A DNA stretch of 64,000 nt, taken from the NCBI GenBank assembly GCA_937872225.1, contig CALMRZ010000064.1, positions 1 to 64,000 on the forward strand, written 5' to 3'. This DNA comes from an uncultured Spirochaetota bacterium (lineage in GTDB: Bacteria; Spirochaetota; UBA4802; UBA5550). Positions 34,486 to 43,635 of the stretch are shown one piece after another. Position 1 is the stretch's first letter. Every line of letters begins with the position of its first letter. The notes under the pieces were generated by a model. That model was not told the DNA's origin. It ran no database searches and worked only from the letters and a program-made list of their open reading frames with translations. A program made the translations under genes and the position numbers.

Positions 34486-35958
34486 TCACTGGGCCTCATA
34501 GGATTTCCTGAGAACGGCGTGGTAGTCATTGAACGCCTTTTCATCACCAAGCTGGTATTTCTCGAGAATGCTTTCGTAACAATAGTGGTACTCATATTTT
34601 CTCGATTCAATGCCGCAGAACATGTTCGCGAGGTACACGGTGCCCACGACCGCCTCGGTTGCCGGTGAGGCCTTCAGGGGATCATGGTGGCACCGTATCG
34701 CCTCGACCAGGTATTCCGGGAAGTTCCATCCTTCCGCGACCATGCCGCCGATGGTGGAGTGGCTTATGCCTATGGCTATCTCCTCCATGAAGGTCTCGGT
34801 GATCAGCAACCTGTTTTTGGACTCTTCCCGGATCTTCCTCGCCGTCGCCGGCTCCGCGGATATGAGAATGATTTTCCCCAGGTCGTGGAGGAGCCCCGCG
34901 AGGGACGCGCGCTCAACGACGCCGGCCCCGTGGTATTTCTGCCCGATGTGCCTGGCATAGCAGGCGACGCGGTTGCAGTGCTCCCATATCTCCTCGTACC
35001 GGGCATACCGCTGTTCCATGATGTGGCGCGCGCCGCTTGCCATGACCATGGACCTGACGTTCTTCATGCCCAGGACCCTGACCGCGTCATACACGCTCTC
35101 GATCCGCTTGCCCGATATGAAGGCCGCGGAATTCGACAGCTTGAGGACGCTGGCGGTTAGGGCCGGGTCAGACATGACGCCCCCGGCTATGACATCAAAA
35201 GAGGAATTCGGGTCATCGCAGAGTTCCATGATACGCACGATGTTCGCGGGGAACGGCGGCAGTTCGGTAATGTCCTTGATTATCCGGTCCTTGACCATGG
35301 AAACGATCGAACCGGGTTTGATTTCACCCGGTATCCGCAGGGTCACCGTGGTGGCATTGCCGTCGCTGTCAATCGTAAAGAGCGACGGGTCAATGCCGAT
35401 ATTTTTGAGGGTGATGATGACCAGCGCTATCCCGAGGCCGGCGCCCTCGGTGCCGTCCTCGATATCGTTGTACGCTTCCAGGAGGTTTTTATATATCCCC
35501 GCTTTTTCTATACGGTGTCTGATGCGCTCCATTTCCCGGGGGAGGACAGGGGCGTTGTTCCTGACGCTTATTGAAAGTCCCCGGTCATTGATGCTGAAAT
35601 CTATCGAGACGGTAAAATCGCTCTTCATCAGGAGGGCGCTCATTTCATCGGGCTTCTGCATGAAATGGGTCTTGAACGTCTTCATGCCTTTCTTGTAATC
35701 CTCGGGCCTGTTTATATCAAGACCGCTGCCGGTAAAATAGACCCTCTTGGCATTTGCCTTCTGCGCGTTGGCCACCACCTCCCTCATGATGGATATTACC
35801 GAATTGAGGACATAGAGCTGGTCATTGAGGGTCAGCAGCCGGGCGTAGATGCCGTCGATGAACATGGTCAATTCGCGGTCGGCGAATTTGAAGCTGATGG
35901 AAAAGGGCTGGCGGCTGGCAATGCTGTCGTAGACTGCTTTTTTATCGATGGCGGCCAT
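34486..35958 (-). CDS. GHKL-ATPase-like plus HDOD signalling protein
   Basis: 490 aa. The first 215 residues resemble a GHKL (histidine-kinase-type) ATPase fold: REVVANAQKANAKRVYF looks like the N-box helix and GTEGAGLGIALVIITLKNIG like the glycine-rich lid. The rest is an HDOD domain (about 230-440) with LPPFPANIVRIMELCDDP, SDPALTASVLKLSNSAAF and LAGLLHDLGKIILIS. HDOD proteins integrate signals, often with cyclic dinucleotides. No HisKA phospho-His domain is seen. ATG 35958 is used; an upstream TTG is possible. Follows the cNMP-binding gene 36001-36402. Confidence 0.8.
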   Translation of the reverse strand: MAAIDKKAVYDSIASRQPFSISFKFADRELTMFIDGIYARLLTLNDQLYVLNSVISIMREVVANAQKANAKRVYFTGSGLDINRPEDYKKGMKTFKTHFMQKPDEMSALLMKSDFTVSIDFSINDRGLSISVRNNAPVLPREMERIRHRIEKAGIYKNLLEAYNDIEDGTEGAGLGIALVIITLKNIGIDPSLFTIDSDGNATTVTLRIPGEIKPGSIVSMVKDRIIKDITELPPFPANIVRIMELCDDPNSSFDVIAGGVMSDPALTASVLKLSNSAAFISGKRIESVYDAVRVLGMKNVRSMVMASGARHIMEQRYARYEEIWEHCNRVACYARHIGQKYHGAGVVERASLAGLLHDLGKIILISAEPATARKIREESKNRLLITETFMEEIAIGISHSTIGGMVAEGWNFPEYLVEAIRCHHDPLKASPATEAVVGTVYLANMFCGIESRKYEYHYCYESILEKYQLGDEKAFNDYHAVLRKSYEAQ

Positions 35959-36000
35959 ACATGCTCTCAATTGACATACAAGCGGTTCGAACGCGTCGTA

Positions 36001-36402
36001 TCAGGTCCGGCGCATATTGCCCCGGGCTTCATCCAGCGCGTTATCCAGCTCAACCATCCGTGTTATGGCGGACTTCAGGAGGGCATAAAGAAACTCGGGG
36101 CTGTTTTTCGCCAGCTTGTAGAATATGGGCTCGTCGATGAGCCCCAGTTTGGCTTCATGAGACGTAACCCGCACCGTTGCGGCCCTCGGTTCGGAGCTGA
36201 TGAGGGCCATCTCGCCGAAAAACTCCCCGGCATGCATCCGGCGTACCTCGTGCTCCGCTTTATTGAGCAGCTTGATGATGGCGACCTCTCCGGAAAAAAT
36301 GAAGTAGAGGTTTCCGTTGCACTGGTCGCCCTGGGAAAAGATCGTGTCCCCCGACTTGAATTGCCGGGTCTGAACATTATGCACGAAATCGAATATGTTC
36401 AT
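36001..36402 (-). CDS. Stand-alone cyclic-nucleotide-binding protein
   Basis: 133 aa. A Crp-type cNMP-binding domain fills the protein: QFKSGDTIFSQGDQCNGNLYFI, the phosphate-binding cassette GEFFGEMALISSEPRAATVR with the Glu and Arg that contact the ribose and phosphate, then a C-helix. No DNA-binding domain follows. It lies 42 bases upstream of the HDOD gene on the same strand and probably feeds a cAMP signal (a cyclase gene lies 4 kb away) into it. The open frame continues upstream, but residues before MNIFDFV look unlike coding sequence; the ribosome site is weak. Confidence 0.85.
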   Translation of the reverse strand: MNIFDFVHNVQTRQFKSGDTIFSQGDQCNGNLYFIFSGEVAIIKLLNKAEHEVRRMHAGEFFGEMALISSEPRAATVRVTSHEAKLGLIDEPIFYKLAKNSPEFLYALLKSAITRMVELDNALDEARGNMRRT

Positions 36403-36553
36403 GGCGCGTACGCATCCACCGGCGGGAAATACCCCGCATCGCATGTTTATTATAGCCGGGACATCGCCACTGTCAAGAAATATTATTACCAATATCGGCC
36501 CTGGGTCACTCTCCCCCCGTCGCGTTCGGCTTTCTCCGCTGGTTAATAAACTA

Positions 36554-36583
36554 TTGACAAGTGGATCACGGGATGGGAAATAT
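36554..36583 (+). promoter_or_regulatory. Possible promoter of the flavodoxin-ferredoxin gene
   Basis: TTGACA (36554-36559) in the context AAACTATTGACA, also seen at 24675. AAATAT follows after 18 bases (36578-36583). The -10 box is weak. Confidence 0.35.
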
Positions 36584-36611
36584 CCCTCATTCCGAACAAG
36601 GAGATAAATGC

Positions 36612-37565
36612 ATGGAAACACGCCGGGGCTTCCTGGCTACAAGCGCCGTGGCGGCCACACTTTCAGCCCTTCCCGGCTGCGCAGAAGAATCGATCAAAGC
36701 CGGGGACAGGAAAATGAAGACAACGAAACCGAAAAGGGCCCTGGTCCTCTGGTACAGCCAGGCGGGCCATACCGGGCGCAACGGCCGTCTCATGGCCAGG
36801 ACCCTGGAAAAGCTCGGCCTGTCCGTTACGGCCCTCGATATTCGGGAATGCGACGATTCCGTCATGGCCGCATTCGATCTCATCATCATGGGCACGCCCG
36901 TCTATTACCTTGACGTGCCGGGAAATGTCAGGACATGGCTCGAAGCCATCCCCTCGATCGAAGGGATCCCCGTGGCCGCTTTTTCCACCTTCGGAGGTCC
37001 GGGCGACAACCAGTATAATACCGCGTGGTACCTCCTTGAGCTGATGGCTGAAAAAGGAGGAATCCCCGTCGGAATCGCCACCTTCGGCAACATGTCAACC
37101 TTTGCCCCGACATGGTCCATGGGCAATGAAAAGCGTATACTCAAGTACCGGGACCTGCCGAACGAGGAGGTTTATGAACAGGTGCGGGAATTCGCACGAC
37201 GGGTCCTCCGGACGGTGCGCGGCGGGACACCCCCCGCCATCAAGAAGGAATTTTACGCCGGAGAATTTCTCAAGGGATCGTTCCAGGTCAAGCTGACCAA
37301 AGTCATGATCTCCCGGCATGGCATAAACAGGGAACGCTGCACAACATGCGGCACCTGTGTTGATACATGTCCGGTGGGGGCCATCGATATCGTCAATTAT
37401 GCCGTGGACAGAAAAGCCTGCATAGCCTGCATGGGGTGCGTCAACAACTGTCCGTCCCAGGCCGTGGACATGACCTTTCTCGGATCCCGGGTGTACGGGT
37501 TCAAGGATTTCTTGAAGAAACAGGGCATCACCATCCAGGAACCGGCGGAACTTAAGAGAAACTAA
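36612..37565 (+). CDS. Exported flavodoxin-ferredoxin fusion (EFR1-like)
   Basis: 317 aa. The N terminus METRRGFLATSA resembles a twin-arginine signal, followed by a lipobox-like LPGC with Cys23. A flavodoxin domain (about 40-200) has the FMN phosphate loop WYSQAGHTGRN and MGTPVYY; a ferredoxin domain (about 235-290) carries two C-x2-C-x2-C-x3-C motifs (CTTCGTCVDTCP, CIACMGCVNNCP) for two [4Fe-4S] clusters. Cofactor-loaded Tat export and lipidation would place an electron carrier outside the cytoplasm, unusual for this family. AAGGAG lies 8 bases before ATG 36612. Confidence 0.85.
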   Translation: METRRGFLATSAVAATLSALPGCAEESIKAGDRKMKTTKPKRALVLWYSQAGHTGRNGRLMARTLEKLGLSVTALDIRECDDSVMAAFDLIIMGTPVYYLDVPGNVRTWLEAIPSIEGIPVAAFSTFGGPGDNQYNTAWYLLELMAEKGGIPVGIATFGNMSTFAPTWSMGNEKRILKYRDLPNEEVYEQVREFARRVLRTVRGGTPPAIKKEFYAGEFLKGSFQVKLTKVMISRHGINRERCTTCGTCVDTCPVGAIDIVNYAVDRKACIACMGCVNNCPSQAVDMTFLGSRVYGFKDFLKKQGITIQEPAELKRN

Positions 37566-37952
37566 ACACAGCCGCCTCACGCGGGAAAATACCGCTCCGG
37601 GCAGGTGAAGGGCGATGGCCCCTGTGACACCCTGGACCCGATATTTTGTATACAATTATTCTTCGGTAGTACGGCGCAGGCAGCTCCGGCCATGATGTCC
37701 GTGGCTATCTCCTCAAAAAAAATGTTGCACAAATCGACTTTGCGATTATTATACTAAGCATGAAAACATGCGACAGCATGGCTAATTATTCATTATAAAA
37801 TAAAAAATGTTGTTGAATGAATTCTGTATTCTGATAAATGTAATGCTGTCATCCCGATCCGGTGCATTCAGAAGCACATAATCGGCGGCGACGCCATAAT
37901 CAATATCTTACAAAGAGAGCGTGATCCAGCAGGGCACGCCAGAGAGACCGTT
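37566..37952. other. Intergenic region upstream of gene 37953
   Basis: 387 bases. The part from about 37720 to 37850 is AT-rich and likely carries the promoter of the GHKL-like gene. I see no gene, tRNA or strong terminator in it. Confidence 0.4.
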
Positions 37953-39077
37953 ATGAACATAGAAATCAACCACCTGTTTCTCAAGGTGTTGACGAATTCC
38001 CTTGATACCGGCCAGACCAATTATCTCGGCGAGCGCCTTGACTCGAAATTCAATATCTACCGCGTATCGGGTTTTCATGATAACGCGCCCCTCCCCCGGA
38101 GGACCGCCGCAGAGGTCCTGATCAATTACTTCAAAACTGAAGAAAACATAGTGCGGCTCTTCACCATCATGATCGAGAACGAGGGAAAGCGCTTCTACAA
38201 CGCGGTGCTCAAGGTATGGGGCAAACAGGACTTCATAAACCTCCTGCTGAAAAACAAGTGGATATACGACCCCGAGGTCAAGCGCTTCCTGCTGGATCCC
38301 TTTTACGAGCACGAGATCAATTTCCTGAAAAAAATACGCATCCTTGACCTGCGCCACGAGGCCGACATCCCGGCCATCATCAAGGAAATAAAGAGCGCCA
38401 GCGCCACCTTGAGCGTCAAAGACCTCGAGTGGCGGATAACGATCCGCCTCTATGACATGGAGCCCCAGATCGGGGAACTCATACGGAAGATACTGGACAT
38501 GCTGCTGGCGCGGCAAAATCTGCAAAACTACACCCACGAACTGTACGCGTGCCTGAAGGAGCTGGCCATTAATGCCAGCAAGGCGAACTACAAGATACTT
38601 TTCGAAAAGTACGTCGCCCGGCCCCAGAAGGTAACCCAGGAGCGGGATTACTTCCGTTTCCTGCGGATGTTCCAGGAAGAGATCGAGGAAAACGGGAACC
38701 GGCGCCTGATCGAACTGGCGAGACAGGAGGACCGGTTCATCAACATAACCTTCCAGTCATCCCTTGATTCAATCGCGATCTGGGTCACCAACAGCCAGAG
38801 CATATCGCTCATAGAAAAGCAGGCCCTCCTGAAAAAACTGAAGAAAGGCGAATTCAAGAACAAGGATTCCTTCGGCGAAGAGCCCGAATATGCCGAGGGC
38901 GCCGGTTTCGGGCTGAACCTGATACTGAGCATCCTGAAGAACTACACGAAGGACGAGGAGCCCCTCAAGGTGGTGTTCTATCCCGACTTCATCAAAATAG
39001 GGTTTGAGCTCACCAGGAATGAATTGATGTCAAAAATCGTAAAAACACCCGGACCGGGGGCTGAGAGCGGCGCCTGA
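37953..39077 (+). CDS. GHKL-ATPase-like regulatory protein
   Basis: 374 aa. The first 150 residues are helical without a recognised domain. From about 200 the sequence resembles a GHKL ATPase: ELYACLKELAINASKANYKI (N-box-like) and EYAEGAGFGLNLILSILKNY (lid-like), with IAIWVTNSQSIS in the usual D-x-G-x-G region but lacking the glycines. It shares this pattern with the N-terminal part of the HDOD protein at 34486-35958. No HisKA or receiver domain is present, so it may be a sensor-type or anti-sigma-type ATPase, possibly inactive. The leader has AGAGAG before the ATG. Confidence 0.7.
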   Translation: MNIEINHLFLKVLTNSLDTGQTNYLGERLDSKFNIYRVSGFHDNAPLPRRTAAEVLINYFKTEENIVRLFTIMIENEGKRFYNAVLKVWGKQDFINLLLKNKWIYDPEVKRFLLDPFYEHEINFLKKIRILDLRHEADIPAIIKEIKSASATLSVKDLEWRITIRLYDMEPQIGELIRKILDMLLARQNLQNYTHELYACLKELAINASKANYKILFEKYVARPQKVTQERDYFRFLRMFQEEIEENGNRRLIELARQEDRFINITFQSSLDSIAIWVTNSQSISLIEKQALLKKLKKGEFKNKDSFGEEPEYAEGAGFGLNLILSILKNYTKDEEPLKVVFYPDFIKIGFELTRNELMSKIVKTPGPGAESGA

Positions 39078-39099
39078 TCCGTCATACGAATCCCCGGTG

Positions 39100-39597
39100 A
39101 TTGACCGCAGAACCGGAACATCAGAACAGTTTCCCATCGAACACCGGTTTCTCAACGGCTCCTGCTGCATAGCGGCCGTCTTTTCCCTGGCCGTTCCTGG
39201 TCAACAACCTGCTCCGCGGCCTTGACCCGGTATTGAACCTGATAGCGGGACTCCGCTCTCTGCTTTTCGGCATACGGTACTACTTCGCCAGGTTCGGGAG
39301 GAGTTTCATCTTCCCCACATGGGCGCCCATGGTCTTCACGTCCCTGGGCATTTTCTCCGGTCCGGCGTCATTGAATTCGGCTGTCGCGTGGCCGCCGGCG
39401 GCCGCCTTGTCTTTCGCGCATCGGACACCGGTATCGGCATCGCCCAATCGGGGAACGCCTGCGAAACGGACCGGGCCGAAAGCGCCAGGTCCGGGTGCAA
39501 TGACTTCATCACGAATCCGGTCCAGTCGGAAAAACTCCCGACAGTCCTTGAACGATACCTGAGCCAACCGCTGTTGCGCTTGACATTTCCGCCATGA
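39100..39597 (+). pseudogene. Remnant of a hybrid sensor histidine kinase
   Basis: Three pieces in order but in different frames: an N-terminal membrane segment (FPIEHRFLNGSCC, then after a frameshift LVNNLLRGLDPVLNL and GLRSLLFGIRYYFARFG), a fragment of the ATPase G1 box (RASDTGIGIAQ), and the end of a receiver domain (NDFITNPVQSEKLPTVLERY). Everything between is missing. Order and spacing fit a long spirochaete-type membrane kinase with a C-terminal receiver that lost most of its length by several deletions. GC remains like that of intact genes, so decay is probably recent. Confidence 0.7.
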
Positions 39598-39743
39598 TGC
39601 GGTCTGATATGTCATCGAGAGCTAAGCGGCGCGTTTCTTATGCCCCCTGTCCCCCCGAGGGGGAGAGGGGGGCTATAAACATATACCATATCGCCGCTTC
39701 GATCTTCGCATTGACAATGTATATCTGATGCCGGCTAATCATC

Positions 39744-40169
39744 ATGATTGCAATTAATAACCGAATTTCCATTCCCGAAGACGAACTAACCATCACGGCA
39801 TCCCGTTCATCGGGACCCGGCGGTCAGAACGTGAACAAGGTCTCGACCAGGGTGACCCTGCGCTTCAGCATCGCGGAAACCGGCTCCCTTTCGGATCAGC
39901 AGAAAAAACGGGCCCGGGAAAAGCTGAAGAACATCATCAACCGCGACGGCTGCCTCGTCATACACGAGGAATCGCAGCGCTCCCAGGCGGCCAACCGCAG
40001 GCTTATCATTGAGAAATTCGCCTCACTTATGAGGCGCTCCCTGGCGGTTCCGAAAAAACGCATCCCCACCAGCGTGAGCGCGGCGCAGAAGAGAAAAAGG
40101 CTTGAAGAGAAGAGAATCCAGAGCAGGAAAAAGAAAAGCCGGCGCAATGAAGAGATCAATCAACAATGA
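39744..40169 (+). CDS. arfB: Peptidyl-tRNA hydrolase ArfB-like ribosome-rescue factor
   Basis: 141 aa. ASRSSGPGGQNVNKVST contains the GGQ motif that hydrolyses peptidyl-tRNA, and the C-terminal tail is very basic (RKRLEEKRIQSRKKKSRRNEE), as needed to enter the empty mRNA channel of stalled ribosomes. Size fits ArfB (YaeJ) rather than RF1/RF2. The 3' end overlaps the lnt start by 23 bases, giving translational coupling. An RF-H type function is less likely because no RF2-like upstream domain is present. Confidence 0.9.
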   Translation: MIAINNRISIPEDELTITASRSSGPGGQNVNKVSTRVTLRFSIAETGSLSDQQKKRAREKLKNIINRDGCLVIHEESQRSQAANRRLIIEKFASLMRRSLAVPKKRIPTSVSAAQKRKRLEEKRIQSRKKKSRRNEEINQQ

Positions 40170-41985
40170 TGCGATGGCGATACTGTCCCTGGGCCTTCTC
40201 CAGGGACTGCTGACCGCGCTGTCCATAGAGCCGTTCAACGCTCCCCTTGCCGCCTGGGTCATGCCATGGCCCCTGTTCCATTTCGCCGGCCGCTTCAGGA
40301 ATTCCCTCACGAGGCTCCTCGTTGCCGGCGCGGCCTGCTCGATTTCTTTCTGCGCCTTCGCCTTTTACTGGATCATGCACCTGTTGAAGAATTTCGCCGG
40401 CCTGGGACCGCTGGAGTCGCTCATCGCCTTTGTCCCCTTCGCCGTTTTTTTCAACCTGCAGATACCGGCCTTCGTGCTGCTTTTCGGCGTGTCCCTCAGG
40501 AAAAAATACAGGAGATATCTCCATCCCCGGTGGCTGACGGCCGGCCTGCTGGCCCTTGGGGCGGACTACTTCATTCCCAAACTGTTTCCCTACAGCTGGG
40601 GAAACTTCATTGCCGGGAACCGGCTCATGGTGCAGGTTACGGACCTTGTCGGCGTCTACGGACTGACGCCGGTACTCTTCGGTATAAGCTATTTCGGCTA
40701 TCGGACGTTCCTCGCCGTCAAGCGGGCCTTTTCGGAAGGAGGCGCCGCATCGGCAGCGGCCTCGCTCAGGATGATGACCCGGCCCTATGCCCTGAAGCGG
40801 CTCTGGCCCATGCCCCTCCTCCTGGCGCTGTGCCTTGGCTACGGCGCGATACGCCTGCGCCAGGTCACGGCCTTCCAGAAATCACTGCCCACGGTCCGGG
40901 TCGCCATCATCAATCCCAACGCCCCGCCGGAGGATGAAAGCCGCGTCAATGATCGGATACTGCATGACCTGATGTTCAACACCATTCCCGGACTCACGGC
41001 CGGGGCGGCCCGGGCCGCCGCCGGGACCCTCGACCTGGCGGTGCTCCCCGAGTCCGCGGTGCCCTTCATCTGCGCCGAAGACACCGCCGTCACCAGGCGC
41101 CTGAAGACCTATTCCCCCGACGCGGAGCTCATGGTCCAACTCATGGCCTATAACTGGAATATCGACGTGTTCATGAACGAAGCGGGATACGGCTACGTCA
41201 CCGGGAAACAGGGCAGAAAGGAATTGAAGATGTACAATTCCTCGGTCCTCTACTCCCGCGACGGGAAGAGGCGCGACACCTATCAGAAGAGGAGGCTCCT
41301 GGCCTTCGGCGAATACATGCCGGGGGAAGAGCTTTTAGGGCGACTGGGACTTGCCAATGCGGCCCGGGAGATCATCGGCGCGTCCCGCTTCGCCAGCGGG
41401 CCCGCATCGAACCTGATACCCTACGGCATACGGAACAGGGAGAAACCCTTCCGGGAGAAACAGCTCCTCGGCTACGATGACGTAAAAGGAGTGAAGCCCC
41501 GCGACTTCGAGAAGAAATTCCCGGCCGACCGTGTTTTTAAGGCGGACGGCTACTTTCTCCCCCTTATCTGCTACGAGTCGCTGCTGCCGGACCATGTGCG
41601 CTCCTTCTTCACGAACCCCGAAATGCGCAACCCCGATTTCATCGTGAACATAACCCAGGACGGATGGTACGGGAAGACCGTCGAAACCTACCAGCACTTC
41701 GAACTGGCCCGGGTCCGCGCGGTGGAGACCCGGCGGGCCCTGGCGCGCTCCGTGAACAACGGCGCCGCCGGTTTCGTGGACCTTGCCGGCAGATACGTCA
41801 GGCCCCTTGCCGGCCCGGTCATGACCGCGCCTGAGTCCACGGGTTTCCAGGTCTGGGACGTGCCGATCAACCGCGAGATGACCACTGTCTACACAAGGTT
41901 CGGCGATTGGTGGATGATTATTCCGGCCGCGTTTATGATACTGTTGGTTATTAAAAGAATGCTTGCCTACAGACAAAAGCATTGA
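40147..41985 (+). CDS. lnt: Apolipoprotein N-acyltransferase
   Basis: 612 aa. Adds the third acyl chain to lipoproteins in the inner membrane. About seven to eight helices, with a nitrilase-like catalytic domain (about 250-570): Glu302 in LPESAVPF, Lys381 in YQKRRLLAFGEY and Cys475 in LICYESLL form the triad. It is longer than E. coli Lnt, mainly in the region between Lys381 and Cys475. ATG 40147 lies within the arfB 3' end. The many lipoproteins in the window are expected clients. Confidence 0.93.
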   Translation: MKRSINNDAMAILSLGLLQGLLTALSIEPFNAPLAAWVMPWPLFHFAGRFRNSLTRLLVAGAACSISFCAFAFYWIMHLLKNFAGLGPLESLIAFVPFAVFFNLQIPAFVLLFGVSLRKKYRRYLHPRWLTAGLLALGADYFIPKLFPYSWGNFIAGNRLMVQVTDLVGVYGLTPVLFGISYFGYRTFLAVKRAFSEGGAASAAASLRMMTRPYALKRLWPMPLLLALCLGYGAIRLRQVTAFQKSLPTVRVAIINPNAPPEDESRVNDRILHDLMFNTIPGLTAGAARAAAGTLDLAVLPESAVPFICAEDTAVTRRLKTYSPDAELMVQLMAYNWNIDVFMNEAGYGYVTGKQGRKELKMYNSSVLYSRDGKRRDTYQKRRLLAFGEYMPGEELLGRLGLANAAREIIGASRFASGPASNLIPYGIRNREKPFREKQLLGYDDVKGVKPRDFEKKFPADRVFKADGYFLPLICYESLLPDHVRSFFTNPEMRNPDFIVNITQDGWYGKTVETYQHFELARVRAVETRRALARSVNNGAAGFVDLAGRYVRPLAGPVMTAPESTGFQVWDVPINREMTTVYTRFGDWWMIIPAAFMILLVIKRMLAYRQKH

Positions 41986-42045
41986 TGTTATTTGCATTTT
42001 AAATTATTAATATGCGGAATGCAATTAATGTTAGTTGTGCAAAAG

Positions 42046-42135
42046 GCGGAGCATAACCGCTCCGCTCCCCGGCCCGGACCCGCGGCACGGAGGCCGCGGG
42101 AGGCGTTCGTCCGCAGGAGGCCGCATACGAACGCC
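42046..42135. repeat. Three successive GC-rich hairpins downstream of lnt
   Basis: GCGGAGC/GCTCCGC (42046-42065), CCGCGG/CCGCGG (42080-42099) and GGCGTTCGT/ACGAACGCC (42102-42135) lie in the 357-base gap 41986-42342. None has a T run. They may end or stabilise the lnt transcript, or be a palindromic repeat of the kind seen at 12554. The remaining gap up to 42342 holds low-complexity G/C runs and no clear promoter. Confidence 0.5.
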
Positions 42136-42342
42136 GAGCAGAGTAAGATATTATCTTAAAGTTAAGCCCGGCCCGCCGCAGGCGCGGGGGTGAGGGGGAG
42201 CGCGAAGGGGGAGAGGGAAAGGCACCCCTCTTCCCCTCGCAACAATGCAGACCGGCTCACGGTCACTACCCCTGCCCCGGTTCGGGACACTCGCAGCGCT
42301 GGAACCGGCTGCAATAGGAATAAACCCGGTTTGGTAAAAACT

Positions 42343-43626
42343 ATGAATAAAACCAGATCCGCATTCGAAAACCTCGCAGAGCGAATAAACCGCTTCCCCC
42401 AGGGGGCGCCCCCCACGGAGCTCCTGTTCGAAATCCTCAAAATCCTGTTCACCGAACGGGAGGCCTCCCTGGCGGCACAGCTGCCGATTAAGCCCTTCAC
42501 CGTGGAAAAGGCCGCGTCAATCTGGAAAACCGATATCTCCACGGCGCGGAAGAACCTCGACGCCCTGGCCGCCAAGGCACTTATCGTTGACCTGGAGATG
42601 GATGGAAGAAAGGAATACGCCCTGCCGCCTCCCATGGCCGGCTTCTTTGAATTTTCACTGATGCGTACCCGGAACGACATAGACCAGAAAACCCTGGCCG
42701 AGCTGTTTTACCGGTACATGAATGTCGAGGAGGACTTCATCCGGGAGCTCTTTGTCGAGGGTGAGACCAAGATGGTAAAGGTCTTCGTCAACGAGTCGGT
42801 GCTCCCGGAGGAACGGGGTGTTGAAATACTCGATTACGAGCGGGCCAGCGAGACCATAAAAACCGCCTCCCACCGGGGCATCGGCCTCTGCTACTGCAGG
42901 CACAAGATGCAGCACAACGGCCGGGCCTGCAACGCGCCCCTCGACATCTGCATGACCTTCGGCAGGACCGCGGCCTCCCTGATCAAGAACGGCTTCGCCC
43001 GGGAGGTCGGCGTCAGCGAGGGCCTGTACCAGCTGGCCCGGGCCCATGATCTCAACCTGGTGCAGTGCGCGGAAAACGTGAAGAACGACGCGGCCTTCAT
43101 ATGCAACTGCTGCGGGTGCTGCTGCGAGGCCCTTATCGCGGCCCGCAAATTCGCTTTCCTGAGGCCCGTCAGCACCACGAACTTCATGCCGGACATCGAG
43201 CGGCAGAAATGCAGCGGCTGCGGTACATGCGTCGATGTCTGCCCGGTCGAGGCCATGGCCCTGGTGTCAGCCAATGACCCTGCCAGGCCAAAAGCAAAAG
43301 TTGCCCTGCTGAACGGGGAGATATGCCTCGGGTGCGGCGTCTGCGCGAAAGTATGCCCCTCCCGGTCGATAGCCATGCTGCACCGGGAACGGAGAGTCAT
43401 AACCCCGGCGTCAACGGCGCACCGGAGCGTGCTCATGGCCATCGAGCGCGGGAAGCTCCAGGACCTTATCTTCGACAACCGGGCCCTGTTCAGCCACCGG
43501 GCTCTTGCGGCGGTGCTGGGCGTGATACTGAAGCTCCCGCCGGTCAAGCAGGTTATGGCCAGCAGGCAGATGAAGTCGGTTTTTCTCGACCGGCTGCTGG
43601 AACGCTATACCGGCAGCACAGAATAA
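42343..43626 (+). CDS. Winged-helix/ferredoxin protein with C-x-C-C-x-C-C-C motif (4Fe-4S binding)
   Basis: 427 aa. Residues 30-100 resemble a winged helix (FTVEKAASIWKTDISTARKN then LDALAAKALIVDLEMDG). A Cys-rich middle domain has C183-x-C185, C196, C203 and the cluster C254NCCGCCC261. Two classical 4Fe-4S motifs follow (C290/293/296/300 and C328/331/334/338). A C-terminal helical part ends the protein. I have seen this architecture in anaerobe and spirochaete genomes as an uncharacterised ferredoxin-like family. A redox regulator or electron-transfer scaffold is plausible. It lies 9 bases upstream of a second protein with the same Cys pattern. Confidence 0.82.
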   Translation: MNKTRSAFENLAERINRFPQGAPPTELLFEILKILFTEREASLAAQLPIKPFTVEKAASIWKTDISTARKNLDALAAKALIVDLEMDGRKEYALPPPMAGFFEFSLMRTRNDIDQKTLAELFYRYMNVEEDFIRELFVEGETKMVKVFVNESVLPEERGVEILDYERASETIKTASHRGIGLCYCRHKMQHNGRACNAPLDICMTFGRTAASLIKNGFAREVGVSEGLYQLARAHDLNLVQCAENVKNDAAFICNCCGCCCEALIAARKFAFLRPVSTTNFMPDIERQKCSGCGTCVDVCPVEAMALVSANDPARPKAKVALLNGEICLGCGVCAKVCPSRSIAMLHRERRVITPASTAHRSVLMAIERGKLQDLIFDNRALFSHRALAAVLGVILKLPPVKQVMASRQMKSVFLDRLLERYTGSTE

Positions 43627-43635
43627 AACGAAGGC

